From positions 1,240,001 to 1,304,000 of the forward strand of contig NZ_CP098415.1 of the NCBI RefSeq assembly GCF_023702125.1: a DNA stretch of 64,000 nt. Reading direction: 5' to 3'. The position numbers were made by a program, and so were the translations under genes. Under the pieces are notes generated by a model. The model had not been told where the DNA came from. It saw only the letters and a program-made list of their open reading frames with translations, and did not search any database. Origin of the DNA: Halorubrum hochsteinianum. Its GTDB lineage: Archaea > Halobacteriota > Halobacteria > Halobacteriales > Haloferacaceae. This document shows, in pieces, positions 48,191-56,917 of this stretch; the first letter of the stretch is position 1; the number at the start of each line of letters is the position of its first letter.

Positions 48191-49990
48191 TTACTCCAGG
48201 TCGAGCAGAGCCGCGACTTCGTCGAGGTACTCGTCGTAGACCCCAACCGCGGACTCGATCGGGTCCGGGGAGGCCATGTCGATGCCGGCGAGTTTGACGA
48301 CCGCCAGCGGGTAGTCGGAGCCGCCGGCCTTCAGCATCTCGCGGTAGTCGGCGGCCGCGGACTCGCCCTCGTCCAAGACGCGCTCGACGATGGCGGCCGC
48401 GGCGGAGATGCCGGTCGCGTACTGGTAGACGTAGAAGTCGTAGTAGAAGTGCGGGATGCGCTGCCACTCGCGCTCGATGCCGCCCGTCAGCTCGGCCGGC
48501 GCGTAGTAGTCGCCCTTCAGGTCGGCGTAGATCTCGTCGAGGGCGTCGGGCGTGAGCGCGTCGCCGGCCTCCACGCGCTCGTGGATCCGCTGTTCGAACG
48601 CCGCGAACATCGTCTGGCGGAACAGCGTCGAGCGGAAGCGTTCGAGGTACTCGTCGAGGACGTGGGTCCGAAGCTCGTCGTCCTCGACGGTGTCGAGCAG
48701 GTGGTGGGTGAGCAGCGTCTCGTTGACGGTGGAGGCGATCTCCGCGACGAAGATCTCGTAGCTCGCGTCGTGCCACGGCTGCGCGTCGCCCGCCAGCTCC
48801 GAGTGCATCGAGTGACCCAGTTCGTGGGCCAAGGTGTACATCGAGGCGATGTCGTCCTGGTAGTTCATCATGATGTACGGCTGGGTGTCGTAGGTCCCCG
48901 AAGAGAACGCGCCAGAGCGCTTCCCGCGGTTCTCGTACACGTCGACCCACCGCGAGTCGAGGCCCTCGGCCATGCGCTCCTGGTACGCGTCGCCGAGCGG
49001 CGCGACCGCCTCGATCACCCACTCGCGGGCCTGCTCGTACTCCACGTCGGGACCCTGATCGCCCGTCAGCGACATGTAGAGGTCGTGGCTCTGTAACTGA
49101 TCGACGCCGAGCGCCTCGGCCTTCAGGTCGGCGTGCCGGTGGAGCACGTCGAGGTTGTCGTCGACGGTGTCGACGAGGGTGTCGTACACCTCGACGGGGA
49201 CGTTCGAGCCGTCGAGCGCGGCGGCGCGCGCGGAGTCGTAGTCGCGGATCTCGGCGCTCGCGACGTGTTCGCGGACGGCCTTTTCGAGCGAGGTGCCGAC
49301 CGTGTTACGGACGTCGGCCCACTCGTCGTAGAACGTCTCGTGGACGCGCTCGCGGAACTCGCGGTCCGGGTTCGTCTGGAGCTTCGTGAAGTTCGCCTGC
49401 GTGATCTCGACCGCCTCGCCGTCGGGGTCCTCGACGACGCCGTAGGTCATGTCGGCGTTCGTCAGCATCGAGTAGATCTCGCTCGGCGCGTCGGTGACCT
49501 CCGACAGGTCCGCGAGCACCTCCTCGACCTCGCTCGACCGCGTGTGCGGCTTCTTTCGCAACACGTCGTCGAAGTAGTGGTCGTACTCGGCGAGGGCCGG
49601 CTCCTCGTCGACGAACGCCGCAACGTCCTCTTCCGTCAGCGACTGCAGCTCCGGTTCGAGGTAGGAGATCGCGCTCGACGCCTCGGAGCCGAGCGACGAC
49701 GCCCGCGCGGACATCGCCTGATACTCCTGATTCCGCGTATCCTCGGCGCTGCGGAGTCGGGCGTAGGTGGTCACCTGCTGGAGCTCGCGGAAGATCTCCT
49801 CGCGCAGTTCGAGCAGTTCGAGCAGGGTCGCGGCGTCCTCGGTCGCGCGCCCCTCGTAGTCGCGGAGCTCGTCGATCCGGTCGGCGACGGTCTCGCGGGC
49901 CGTCTCCCACGCCTCGTCGTCGGCGTAGATGCCCTCCAAGTCCCACTTGTACTCGGCGTCGATCTCGGACCGCTCGGGAACCGAACTCAT
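48191..49990 (-). CDS. pepF: Oligoendopeptidase F (M3 family)
   Basis: Cytoplasmic zinc endopeptidase of oligopeptides (599 aa). The catalytic HExxH is in YTLAHELGHSMHSE near residue 385, with the downstream Glu in YEIFVAEIASTVNETL near 410. The N-terminal helical domain starts YKWDLEGIYADDEAWE, typical of PepF. ATG 49990 is chosen over in-frame codons 29 residues upstream because family members start shortly before YKWDL. The IS200/IS605-type element has inserted about 80 bases upstream of this start and may have displaced its promoter. Confidence 0.96.
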   Translation of the reverse strand: MSSVPERSEIDAEYKWDLEGIYADDEAWETARETVADRIDELRDYEGRATEDAATLLELLELREEIFRELQQVTTYARLRSAEDTRNQEYQAMSARASSLGSEASSAISYLEPELQSLTEEDVAAFVDEEPALAEYDHYFDDVLRKKPHTRSSEVEEVLADLSEVTDAPSEIYSMLTNADMTYGVVEDPDGEAVEITQANFTKLQTNPDREFRERVHETFYDEWADVRNTVGTSLEKAVREHVASAEIRDYDSARAAALDGSNVPVEVYDTLVDTVDDNLDVLHRHADLKAEALGVDQLQSHDLYMSLTGDQGPDVEYEQAREWVIEAVAPLGDAYQERMAEGLDSRWVDVYENRGKRSGAFSSGTYDTQPYIMMNYQDDIASMYTLAHELGHSMHSELAGDAQPWHDASYEIFVAEIASTVNETLLTHHLLDTVEDDELRTHVLDEYLERFRSTLFRQTMFAAFEQRIHERVEAGDALTPDALDEIYADLKGDYYAPAELTGGIEREWQRIPHFYYDFYVYQYATGISAAAAIVERVLDEGESAAADYREMLKAGGSDYPLAVVKLAGIDMASPDPIESAVGVYDEYLDEVAALLDLE

Positions 49991-50067
49991 ACCAGTCGAG
50001 TCGGTCTCCCGCACACTAAGCCTTGGCAAACCCCGCGCGGCGGGCCGATAGGCGTGCGACGCGTCAC

Positions 50068-50140
50068 CGCTTGACATCCTCCAACGGCTGAAGCCGTGGG
50101 ATTCCTCCAGTGGGGATGTTGGCTATGCCGTATCCACGGA
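50068..50140 (-). ncRNA. Candidate guide (omega) RNA region at tnpB 3' end
   Basis: TnpB-type proteins use RNAs processed from the end of tnpB and the adjoining transposon end; the guide follows directly after the element. Here the corresponding region on the minus strand runs from the tnpB stop through the hairpin CACGGCTTCAGCCGT, and the flanking sequence beyond the end begins CGGTGACGCGTCGCACGCC. The boundaries and expression are inferred from the family only. Confidence 0.35.
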
Positions 50141-51439
50141 GGCAAGTTTCCCGTCGCCGGTACTCCGGTTTGTGCGCTCCTCGTTGGGACTTTCCCTCTC
50201 GAGAGAGTGTGGTATCTCCGACCAGTTGTGGTCGTCCCACTTGAGGCGCACGGGCCGTGCCATCGACCCTGCTTCGATGTTTTTGCCAGCCTGTCGTTCG
50301 AGGAACGTCCGTGAAGCGTCGAGGTCGGCGTGGCCTTCGTAGCCACACAAACACCTAAACACGTCGCCGGCTCGGCTTGTGGTCTCTCGCTCGCCACACA
50401 CCGGACACTCCGCCGTCGTGTACGCTTCCGACTCGACTTCGACCGTGATGCCGTACTCCTCGGCGGTCGTGGCAAGCCGGTGGATAAACGAGCGATACGC
50501 CCAGAACAGGTGGGTTTTCTCGTTCACCTCTGCCGACCAATGTTCCGACAGTACATCGGTGAGGTCGCCCACGTACACGGTTGCCACGCCTTCGTCGTAC
50601 AGCTGTCTCATCAGGTCGCGGGCGAGTGCGTCCTGTGCGTGGTCGCGTCGTCGTGTCCGCTTTCGATAGAGGCGTCGAATACGGCGACTGCTGTACCGAC
50701 CTTCACGGAGTTTGGACTTCAGCCGGGCGATCTCCTCGGTGGTTTCGCGGAAGCGGGCGAACAGGTCGCGCCCCTCGTAGAGATACTGCTGGCCGGTCGT
50801 GGCCGTACAGGCGACGAGGTTGTTCGCGCCTACGTCCAAGGCAGCCGATTCCTCGGCTAATGGTGAATCCTGTCGAGAATCGGGAACGGTGACAGGCTGA
50901 AAGGCCCTGAACGTGTTGTCCATCTCGTCGTAGCACAGCTCCAACCGCCCTTGTTTGCCCTCCCATTTGGGGTCGCCAGCAACTTCGAGGCGCAGGCGCT
51001 CATGGTCGCCAAGTCCGTACTCGTTTTTGAGGTCTCGGCCGACAGGGATTTCGAGTCGGCTCCGCTCGCCGGTTTCCAGCGTGTACTGGTCGTTGCGGAT
51101 GTACGTCCGCAACTCCCTGCCGTTGTCCTCGTTGCCCCAGTAGCCCGGCGTGCCGGTGTCTTCGCCGTCCTCTTGAGCGGCGAAGAACGACCGCCACGCC
51201 TCGCTGTTCTTGCGGATGACTTGCTGGGCGGTGGCGGAGCCGAGGACGCCGACGTACCGCTTGCGATAGTCGGCGGTGTCCCACACCGATTCGCCGTCGA
51301 AGAAGTTCTGACGACGTTCGTAGGTAAGTTCGTTCCACAAGCTGGCGGAGGCGTCCAGCAAGTCGCGGAGCAGTTGCTCGTCCTCTGTGGAGAGCGGGCG
51401 CACCGCGAACGTGTTGGTTCGCTTCACGACAACAGACAT
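50123..51439 (-). CDS. tnpB: TnpB-like RNA-guided nuclease-family protein
   Basis: A 438-residue TnpB of the haloarchaeal IS1341 type. RuvC-I aspartate Asp192 lies in [10 protein letters not shown]; a zinc finger has CPVC (335-338) and CLC (353-355); RuvC-III aspartate Asp362 is in [12 protein letters not shown]. At the RuvC-II site, where active TnpB has Glu before Asp-Leu, this protein has Gly281 ([10 protein letters not shown]). The nearby conserved [10 protein letters not shown] could supply the acid, or the enzyme could be weakened; this is unresolved. GC content is lower than that of neighbours. Divergent from the 47-aa gene with only 38 bases between starts. Confidence 0.92.
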   Translation of the reverse strand: MSVVVKRTNTFAVRPLSTEDEQLLRDLLDASASLWNELTYERRQNFFDGESVWDTADYRKRYVGVLGSATAQQVIRKNSEAWRSFFAAQEDGEDTGTPGYWGNEDNGRELRTYIRNDQYTLETGERSRLEIPVGRDLKNEYGLGDHERLRLEVAGDPKWEGKQGRLELCYDEMDNTFRAFQPVTVPDSRQDSPLAEESAALDVGANNLVACTATTGQQYLYEGRDLFARFRETTEEIARLKSKLREGRYSSRRIRRLYRKRTRRRDHAQDALARDLMRQLYDEGVATVYVGDLTDVLSEHWSAEVNEKTHLFWAYRSFIHRLATTAEEYGITVEVESEAYTTAECPVCGERETTSRAGDVFRCLCGYEGHADLDASRTFLERQAGKNIEAGSMARPVRLKWDDHNWSEIPHSLERESPNEERTNRSTGDGKLASVDTA

Positions 51440-51458
51440 TTGTTCTTCTGCGTCTAAA

Positions 51459-51471
51459 TGTCTTTTGGACA
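51459..51471. promoter_or_regulatory. Palindrome between tnpB and the 47-aa gene
   Basis: TGTC-TTTTG-GACA in the 38-base gap between the divergent starts. The size and symmetry suit a ribbon-helix-helix dimer, and the site would overlap both core promoters, so the small protein may repress tnpB and itself. Inference only. Confidence 0.4.
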
Positions 51472-51477
51472 CAAATA

Positions 51478-51621
51478 ATGCGACCGAACATTGACATTTC
51501 GCACACGCTGAACGGGCGGGTGAAAGACTACGCCGAACGGCAGGGCGTAAGCCTCGAAGAAGCGTATCGGGAGGTTATTAAAACGGGACTTGAGGCGGTG
51601 GCACATCCAGACGAGTCATAG
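51478..51621 (+). CDS. 47-aa ribbon-helix-helix-like protein carried by the tnpB element
   Basis: The frame [18 protein letters not shown] ... [17 protein letters not shown] fits a ribbon-helix-helix (CopG/Arc) DNA-binding fold: a short strand (NIDISHTL), helix 1 ([12 protein letters not shown]) and helix 2 ([17 protein letters not shown]). It lies inside the element, between tnpB and the left-end hairpin, and reads outward from the shared 38-base promoter gap. It probably regulates tnpB, by analogy with other small RHH proteins of mobile elements. It is too short for many gene finders. Confidence 0.7.
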   Translation: MRPNIDISHTLNGRVKDYAERQGVSLEEAYREVIKTGLEAVAHPDES

Positions 51622-51691
51622 CGCGCGGATTTCCGGGCCGTGTTGTCGCTCAGACCCACCCCTGAAGGGGTGGGCTTCCGCTCGCTACGTG

Positions 51692-52171
51692 TCACTCGGT
51701 GTCGCCTCCGGCCCACTCCGCGAGGTCGACGACGAGGACGAGCGCGTCCTCGCCGTCGGGGTAATAGCCACCGACACGCCGGATCGGGTCGAACCCCTCG
51801 TCGGCGTACAGCGACCGGGCGGGGTCGTTCCCCTCGCGCACCTCCAGCCGGGCGACCGCCACGCCGGTCGCGCGGAGCCGGGCCAGCGCCGACCGGAGGA
51901 GGGCCCGACCGGTCCCCTCGCCGCGGGCGTCGGGGTGGACGGCGAGGTCCTTGACGTGGCCGATGTCGCGGCCGTGATTCGGCGTCCGGTCGGCGACGAC
52001 GAACCCCACGACCGCGCCCGCCCGCTCCGCCACGAGGAACGCCGGCTCGCCGAGCAGCCGCTCGAAGGCGTCGTGCGGCCACGGGTCCGCGAAGCAGGCG
52101 CGCTCGATCCGGACCACCGCGAGGAGGTCCGCGCGCTCGGCCTGTCGGATCGTCACGTCGGCGACGCTCAC
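51692..52171 (-). CDS. rimI: Ribosomal-protein/N-terminal alanine acetyltransferase (RimI-like GNAT)
   Basis: A 159-residue GNAT acetyltransferase. It starts VTIRQAERADLLAVVRIERACF and has the acetyl-CoA motif VHPDARGEGTGRALLRSALARL near residues 77-98. The pattern FADPWPHDAFERLL and the N-terminal E-x-x-C-F resemble archaeal Ard1/RimI, which acetylate protein N-termini. Start is GTG 52171. The stop lies only a few bases from the left end of the tnpB element, so the last residues may have been changed by the insertion. Confidence 0.87.
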   Translation of the reverse strand: MSVADVTIRQAERADLLAVVRIERACFADPWPHDAFERLLGEPAFLVAERAGAVVGFVVADRTPNHGRDIGHVKDLAVHPDARGEGTGRALLRSALARLRATGVAVARLEVREGNDPARSLYADEGFDPIRRVGGYYPDGEDALVLVVDLAEWAGGDTE

Positions 52172-52215
52172 GGATCGGGTTGCGGGTCGCGCGGAATAAA
52201 CTCGCCGGGTTCCCG

Positions 52216-53931
52216 CTACCCGTCGATCCACGGCTCGTCCGGGTCGGCGTCGGCCGGTCCGGGAGCGCGCACCTCGAAGCACGCGCCCGCCGGCGGGCGG
52301 AGCCGCCGTCCGTCGGGGAGGCCGATGTGGCCCTCGGAGTCGCGGCGGAGCGTCACCTCCCAGCCGTGGGACTCGACGACCTCGCGGACGATGTCCAGCC
52401 CGTACCCCGTCCCGTCCGCCCGCGTGGTGAACCCCGAGTCGAACACGGACTCCCGGTCGTCGGGGTCGACGCCGGTCCCGTCGTCGGCGACGAGGAACCC
52501 CCCGTCGGTCGCGGTCACGAGGACGGTGAGCGCTTCGTCGTCGCCGTCGGCGGCGTCGGCTTCGTCGGTGTCGGCCACGGCTTCCGTCGGCTCGGTCGCG
52601 TCCGGCTTTGCTCGTTCGGTCGCGTCCGGCTTCGCGTGTTCGGTCGCGTTGCGGAACAAGTTCTCCAGGGCCTGCCGCACCCGGCCGCGGTCGCCGTACA
52701 CCCGGGCGTCGCGGGCGACGGCCAGCTCCGCGTCGTCGTCGCCCTCGGCGGCGGTCTCCCAGGCCTCGTGCGCGACGCTCGCCAGCCCGAACTCGGTCGG
52801 CTCGTCCATCCCCGTCCCCTGTCGCGCGAGGGTGAGCAGCTCGGAGACGAGCTGGTCGATCCGGTCGACCGCCCGCTCGCCGCGTTCGAGTGGGTCCGTC
52901 TCGCCGCGCAGCCGCGCCATCTCGATGGAGCCGCGGATCACGGACAGCGGGTTCCGCAGGTCGTGCGAGACGATGCTCGCGAAGCGGTCGAGTCGCTCGT
53001 TCCGGTCGGAGAGCCGCCGCTCGCGGGCCTTCCGCTCGCTCACGTCGCGGGAGTTGACGAGCAGTTCGCCGACGGGGCTGTCGGCCGGCAGCGACCGCGT
53101 CCGCGACTCCAGCCACACCCAGTTGCCGTCGGCGGTGCGGTAGCGGTACTCCAGGGTCGGTGCCGCCTCCGGCTCGTTGAGCGCGCGGTAGAAGCGCTCG
53201 GTCACCCGCTCGCGGTCGTCCGGGTGGACGTACCCGAGCGGCGACCGCCCGACGGTCGACCCCTGCTCGTAGCCGAGGACCTCCTCGACGGACGGGCTCT
53301 CGTAGACGACGACCCCGTCCCCGTCGACGACGGTGACGAGGTCGCTCCCGTACTCCAGGAAGGCGCGGTAGCGCTCCGGGAAGGTGCGGTCGACGTCGAC
53401 GCGCCGGACGGTGACGACCCGCCCGCCGAACTCCTCGGCCAGCTCCTCGTCGACGACGGACTCGACCCAGGCGTACCCGCCGCTCGCGCGCCGGATGCGA
53501 TGGGTGACGGTCCGCGTCGCGGCGACCGCCGACAGCGCCTCCGCGACCGGATCGCGGTCGCTCGGGTGGACGCGTTCGAGGAGGTCGCTCCCGACGAGCG
53601 CGTCGCGCTCAACGCCGACGACGTCCGGCACCGACGGCCCGGCGAACAGCACCTCGCCGTCCACGGCGACGGCGAGGAGGAAGCGGTCGGCCTCGCGGGG
53701 GCGCGACGGGCCGCCCGCGGACGTCGTGCCGGCGTCTCCCTCTCCCGACGCCCGGCCGGAACCGGCGGAGGCGCTCGGGGGCTCGTCGGTCCCGGCGCGT
53801 TCCGCCGGAGAGACGGACCGATCTCGGGCGTCGGCGGGCGCGTCGGCCGCGGTTCGGTCGTCCGCGTCGGGGACCTCTCCCCCGTCGCCGCCGCGGCCGG
53901 GCGTCGACGTGTCGGATGGGCGAAGCGTCAC
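52216..53931 (-). CDS. PAS-domain sensor histidine kinase
   Basis: A 571-residue soluble kinase. A variable acidic N-terminus (about 1-75) is followed by two PAS domains (about 75-190 and 195-305; FAGPSVPDVVGVERDALVG and YESPSVEEVLGYEQG), the phosphoacceptor helix with His in FASIVSHDLRNPLSVIRG near 328, and an ATPase domain (N box LENLFRNATEHA near 425; G boxes VADDGTGVDP and TGYGLDIV near 485-520). No membrane helices are seen. A tandem duplication of an eight-residue unit sits inside the ATPase domain after the N box. No receiver protein is adjacent. Start is GTG. Confidence 0.93.
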   Translation of the reverse strand: MTLRPSDTSTPGRGGDGGEVPDADDRTAADAPADARDRSVSPAERAGTDEPPSASAGSGRASGEGDAGTTSAGGPSRPREADRFLLAVAVDGEVLFAGPSVPDVVGVERDALVGSDLLERVHPSDRDPVAEALSAVAATRTVTHRIRRASGGYAWVESVVDEELAEEFGGRVVTVRRVDVDRTFPERYRAFLEYGSDLVTVVDGDGVVVYESPSVEEVLGYEQGSTVGRSPLGYVHPDDRERVTERFYRALNEPEAAPTLEYRYRTADGNWVWLESRTRSLPADSPVGELLVNSRDVSERKARERRLSDRNERLDRFASIVSHDLRNPLSVIRGSIEMARLRGETDPLERGERAVDRIDQLVSELLTLARQGTGMDEPTEFGLASVAHEAWETAAEGDDDAELAVARDARVYGDRGRVRQALENLFRNATEHAKPDATERAKPDATEPTEAVADTDEADAADGDDEALTVLVTATDGGFLVADDGTGVDPDDRESVFDSGFTTRADGTGYGLDIVREVVESHGWEVTLRRDSEGHIGLPDGRRLRPPAGACFEVRAPGPADADPDEPWIDG

Positions 53932-54024
53932 TGTCAGTTCTACCGACGGTACGGACGCGGGATGATAAAGCTGCGCGCCGCCGGAATCAGTCGTGATAAC
54001 TGCGGCGCGGAGCGCCTCGGCGCG

Positions 54025-54831
54025 TCACACGTCGTCGACGACGGTCCCGTCCGCCCACGCGGCCTCGAAGCCGTCGCGGACGCGGGCCGCGAACCCGCGG
54101 TCGCGCAGGTCGAGCATGCCGAACAGCCGGTCGGGCGCGAGCGGGTCGGCCACCTCCAGACACACCTCCTCGCCGTCGATGAGGTAGAAGTTCCCGTACG
54201 CGTCCTCCGTGATCCGGAGTTCGAACGGCCCCTGCGCGATCGTCAGCGTCGCCCGGTCCGCGTCTACCGCGGCGCGCGCGTCGTCGAACACGTCCGGCGA
54301 GAGCAGCACGGAGACGTCGACGCCGCTCCGGATCGCCCCGAGGAGCCGGTCGAGCAGCTCCGGGCCCTCGCGGTCGACGTCGAACTGCGCCGACACGTCG
54401 GTGGCGACGACCACGATCGACTCCTCGGCGGCGTCGATCCGCTCGAAGAGCAGGTCGAGGGAGTCGTCCGCCCCGACCGCGGCGGTCCAGAACTCGTCGT
54501 CCGTCGTCTCGGCGTCGGCCAGCCGGTCTATCAGCTCCGACTTCCCGGACTCGTACGTCTCGATCCGCTGTCGCAGCTCCCGCCGTTTCGTCTCGACCAG
54601 CCGGTCGACGGCGACCGCCGGCTCGACGGGCGCGTACCGCTTCGGCTCGCGGTCGGTCTGGACCCGGACCAGCCCGCGCGACTCCAGCCCGCCGAGCGCG
54701 TCGTACACCCGGCCCTTCGGGACCCCGCTCTCCTCGGCGACGGCGGCGGCGGTCCCGGTGCCGAGCGAGAGCAGCCCGCGGTACGCCCGGTCCTCGTAGC
54801 TCGACAGCCCCAGGTCGCGAAGCGACTCCAT
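54025..54831 (-). CDS. TrmB-family transcriptional regulator
   Basis: A 268-residue protein with an N-terminal winged helix (LGLSSYEDRAYRGLLSLGTGTAAAVAEESGVPKGRVYDALGGLESRGLV) typical of TrmB regulators, a coiled linker (about 80-110) and a C-terminal domain with VVVATDVSAQFDVDREGPELLDRLLGAI, the shortened PLD-like version rather than the full sugar-binding domain. ATG 54831 was chosen over a frame start 35 codons upstream because of a TATA element TTTATATG about 55 bases before it. Divergent from the NEW3-like/MMPL pair, which it may control. Confidence 0.88.
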   Translation of the reverse strand: MESLRDLGLSSYEDRAYRGLLSLGTGTAAAVAEESGVPKGRVYDALGGLESRGLVRVQTDREPKRYAPVEPAVAVDRLVETKRRELRQRIETYESGKSELIDRLADAETTDDEFWTAAVGADDSLDLLFERIDAAEESIVVVATDVSAQFDVDREGPELLDRLLGAIRSGVDVSVLLSPDVFDDARAAVDADRATLTIAQGPFELRITEDAYGNFYLIDGEEVCLEVADPLAPDRLFGMLDLRDRGFAARVRDGFEAAWADGTVVDDV

Positions 54832-55114
54832 GCGCCCCGTAGGCGCGTCCCCCACAAAGCGTCGGCGCTCCTCGCTGCGAACGCATATAAACAACGGCAG
54901 ACACAACGCAGAATCGTTTCGACGATCGCCCTCCACCGGTTCCGTCGCGTATCTGTCGAGCGCGTCTCTACCGCCGAAATAAGGCGAAAAAAAGCGGTTT
55001 CGATCTGTCTCGTTCGGTTCTTTCCGCCGAGTTCACTATCCGAAAACGAATACGTTGTTGTGTCGGGTTCCCGAAGGGTATTACGTCGCAGCCCCCTACC
55101 CGGACCCAACCAAC

Positions 55115-56917
55115 ATGAGTCGAATCCGGACGGCCGCCGTCCTCCTTCTGGTCGCGTCGCTGCTCGCGACCGGGACGGCGGTCGCGCAGCAGGCCAACGA
55201 CACGGTGCGCGGCGACCCCGATATCGAGGCGTTCGCGCCGGAGACCGCGTTCGTCCCCGGCGAGGAGTCCACGCTTCAGGTGAGCCTGAACAACCGCGGC
55301 GACATCTCCGCGCAGGGGGCCGACAACCTCGAAAGCGAGGTGGTGACCGCCCACGAGACGACGGCGCGGATCCGCACCGGCTCCGAGACGGACCGCGCGG
55401 TCCCGTTCGACGTGCGGACCGGCGAGCAGACGGTCGGCGACGTCGGCCGCGGCGTCACCGGGCCGATCGAGTTCACCGTCGTCCCCGACGAGGACGCCGA
55501 GCCGGGCGTCTACCGCGTCCCGATCGAACTGGAGTACCGGAACGTCGAGAGCGCGGAGGTCGACGACGGCTCGACGGTCCGCGACGAGGAGATCGTCACC
55601 GAGACCGTCACCGTCGCCGTCGAGATCACCGACCGCGCGCAGTTCGCCGTCGTCGACGTCGACGGGGTCGTCCAGGCGGGTGACAACGGACTCGTCGACG
55701 TGACGCTGCGGAACGTGCGCAACGAGAGCGCCCGCGAGGCCTCCGTCGCCGCGAACCCGATCGACCCGGACCTCTCCTTCGCCACCGACGCGGGCACGAC
55801 CGAGACGTACGTCGGCGCGTGGGAACCGGGCGAGAATCGCACGTTCACCTACCGGTTCGCCGCCGCGGGCGAGGCGACCGCGCGGGCGTCGACGCTGGAG
55901 TTCGAGGTCGACTACCGCGACGCCGAGCGCGCGAACGCGGCCGCCCGGACGGTCAGGACGGGCGTGACGCCGCTCTCCCAGCAAGCGTTCTCCGCGGAGG
56001 GGCTGAACAGCACGCTGCGGGTCGGCGAGGACGGCTCGTTCACCGTCGAGGTCCGCAACCGCGGCCCTCGGGACATCGAGAACGCGGTCGTCGTGTTCAG
56101 CAACGAGGCGCCCGCTCCCGACGGCGTCGGGCAGGAGACGGTCCAGTCGGACCCGAACATCGTCCCGCGCTCGACGCGGGACACGGTCGGTGACCTCGCG
56201 GTCGGCGAGACGACCACCGCCACGTTCGACGCCGGCCTCCGCACCGACGCGAACCCCGGCGAGCGGACGGTCAACGTGGCGGTCCGCTACCGCGGGCTCG
56301 GAAGCGACGAGGGCGTGAGCGCGAGTCCGGGCGAGAACGGCTCGGTCTCGCTCGTCTCGACGGGGTCGGCCGGCGACGTCGTCGTCTCCGACACGCTCGA
56401 CGTCGTCGTCGACGTCGCCCCCGAGGCGGACGTGTTCTCGGTGTCGCCGGCGGAGCCGAACGCGACCCGGCCGTCGACGGTCACGCCGGGGTCGACGGTC
56501 CGGTACGACGCGGTCGTCCGCAACACCGGCCCCGAACCGATCACGGACGTACAGGCGAAGCTGTTCGTCGACTCGCCGCTCGCCTCCTCGGACGACGAGG
56601 CGTTCGTCACCTCGCTCGACCCGGGCGAGGCGCGGACAGTCACCTTCGAGGTCGAGGTCGAGGCCGGCGCGACGCCGAAGACGTACTCGGCCGCGGTCGA
56701 CTTCCGCTACGACGACGCGGACGGCGACGAACAGCTCTCGGACACCTACCGGCTCCCGGTCGAGGTGGTCGAAGACGACGAGAGCGGGGCGCTCTCCTCG
56801 CCGCTCGGGATCGTCGCCCTGCTCGGCGTCGTCGCGGTCGGCGGTGCCCTGGTCTGGCGGCGCGGCCGGGTGAGCCGGGCGCTCTCCGACCTCCGCGGTC
56901 GGCTCCGCTCGCGATAG
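55115..56917 (+). CDS. Exported NEW3/COG1361-type protein with C-terminal membrane anchor
   Basis: A 600-residue extracellular protein: a Sec signal peptide (VLLLVASLLATGTAVAQQ), several beta-sandwich repeats related to NEW3/alpha-galactosidase-associated domains (for example VSLNNRGDI, VEVRNRGPRDIENAVV near 325, VVRNTGPEPITDVQAKL near 465), and a C-terminal helix LGIVALLGVVAVGGALVWRRGR that anchors it. Its stop TAG is directly followed by the ATG of the MMPL transporter. In archaea this pair is common, and the first protein is thought to be the extracellular partner of the transporter. Confidence 0.88.
   Translation: MSRIRTAAVLLLVASLLATGTAVAQQANDTVRGDPDIEAFAPETAFVPGEESTLQVSLNNRGDISAQGADNLESEVVTAHETTARIRTGSETDRAVPFDVRTGEQTVGDVGRGVTGPIEFTVVPDEDAEPGVYRVPIELEYRNVESAEVDDGSTVRDEEIVTETVTVAVEITDRAQFAVVDVDGVVQAGDNGLVDVTLRNVRNESAREASVAANPIDPDLSFATDAGTTETYVGAWEPGENRTFTYRFAAAGEATARASTLEFEVDYRDAERANAAARTVRTGVTPLSQQAFSAEGLNSTLRVGEDGSFTVEVRNRGPRDIENAVVVFSNEAPAPDGVGQETVQSDPNIVPRSTRDTVGDLAVGETTTATFDAGLRTDANPGERTVNVAVRYRGLGSDEGVSASPGENGSVSLVSTGSAGDVVVSDTLDVVVDVAPEADVFSVSPAEPNATRPSTVTPGSTVRYDAVVRNTGPEPITDVQAKLFVDSPLASSDDEAFVTSLDPGEARTVTFEVEVEAGATPKTYSAAVDFRYDDADGDEQLSDTYRLPVEVVEDDESGALSSPLGIVALLGVVAVGGALVWRRGRVSRALSDLRGRLRSR

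Larger units (their letters stand above)
50068..51690 (-). mobile_element. IS200/IS605-type element without tnpA (IS1341-like), approximate ends
   Basis: A single-strand-type transposon derivative. The tnpB-distal end is marked by a hairpin ACGGCT-GA-AGCCGT (50084-50097) within TTGACATCCTCC...GGGATTCCTCC. The other end has a 9-bp-stem hairpin CCCACCCCT-GA-AGGGGTGGG (51655-51674). Such subterminal hairpins with GA loops replace inverted repeats in this family, and no target duplication is expected. It carries tnpB and a divergent 47-aa gene, but no Y1 transposase, so it depends on a TnpA elsewhere. It lies between pepF and rimI. Exact cleavage points are not known; ends are given to about 10-20 bases. 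Confidence 0.8.
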
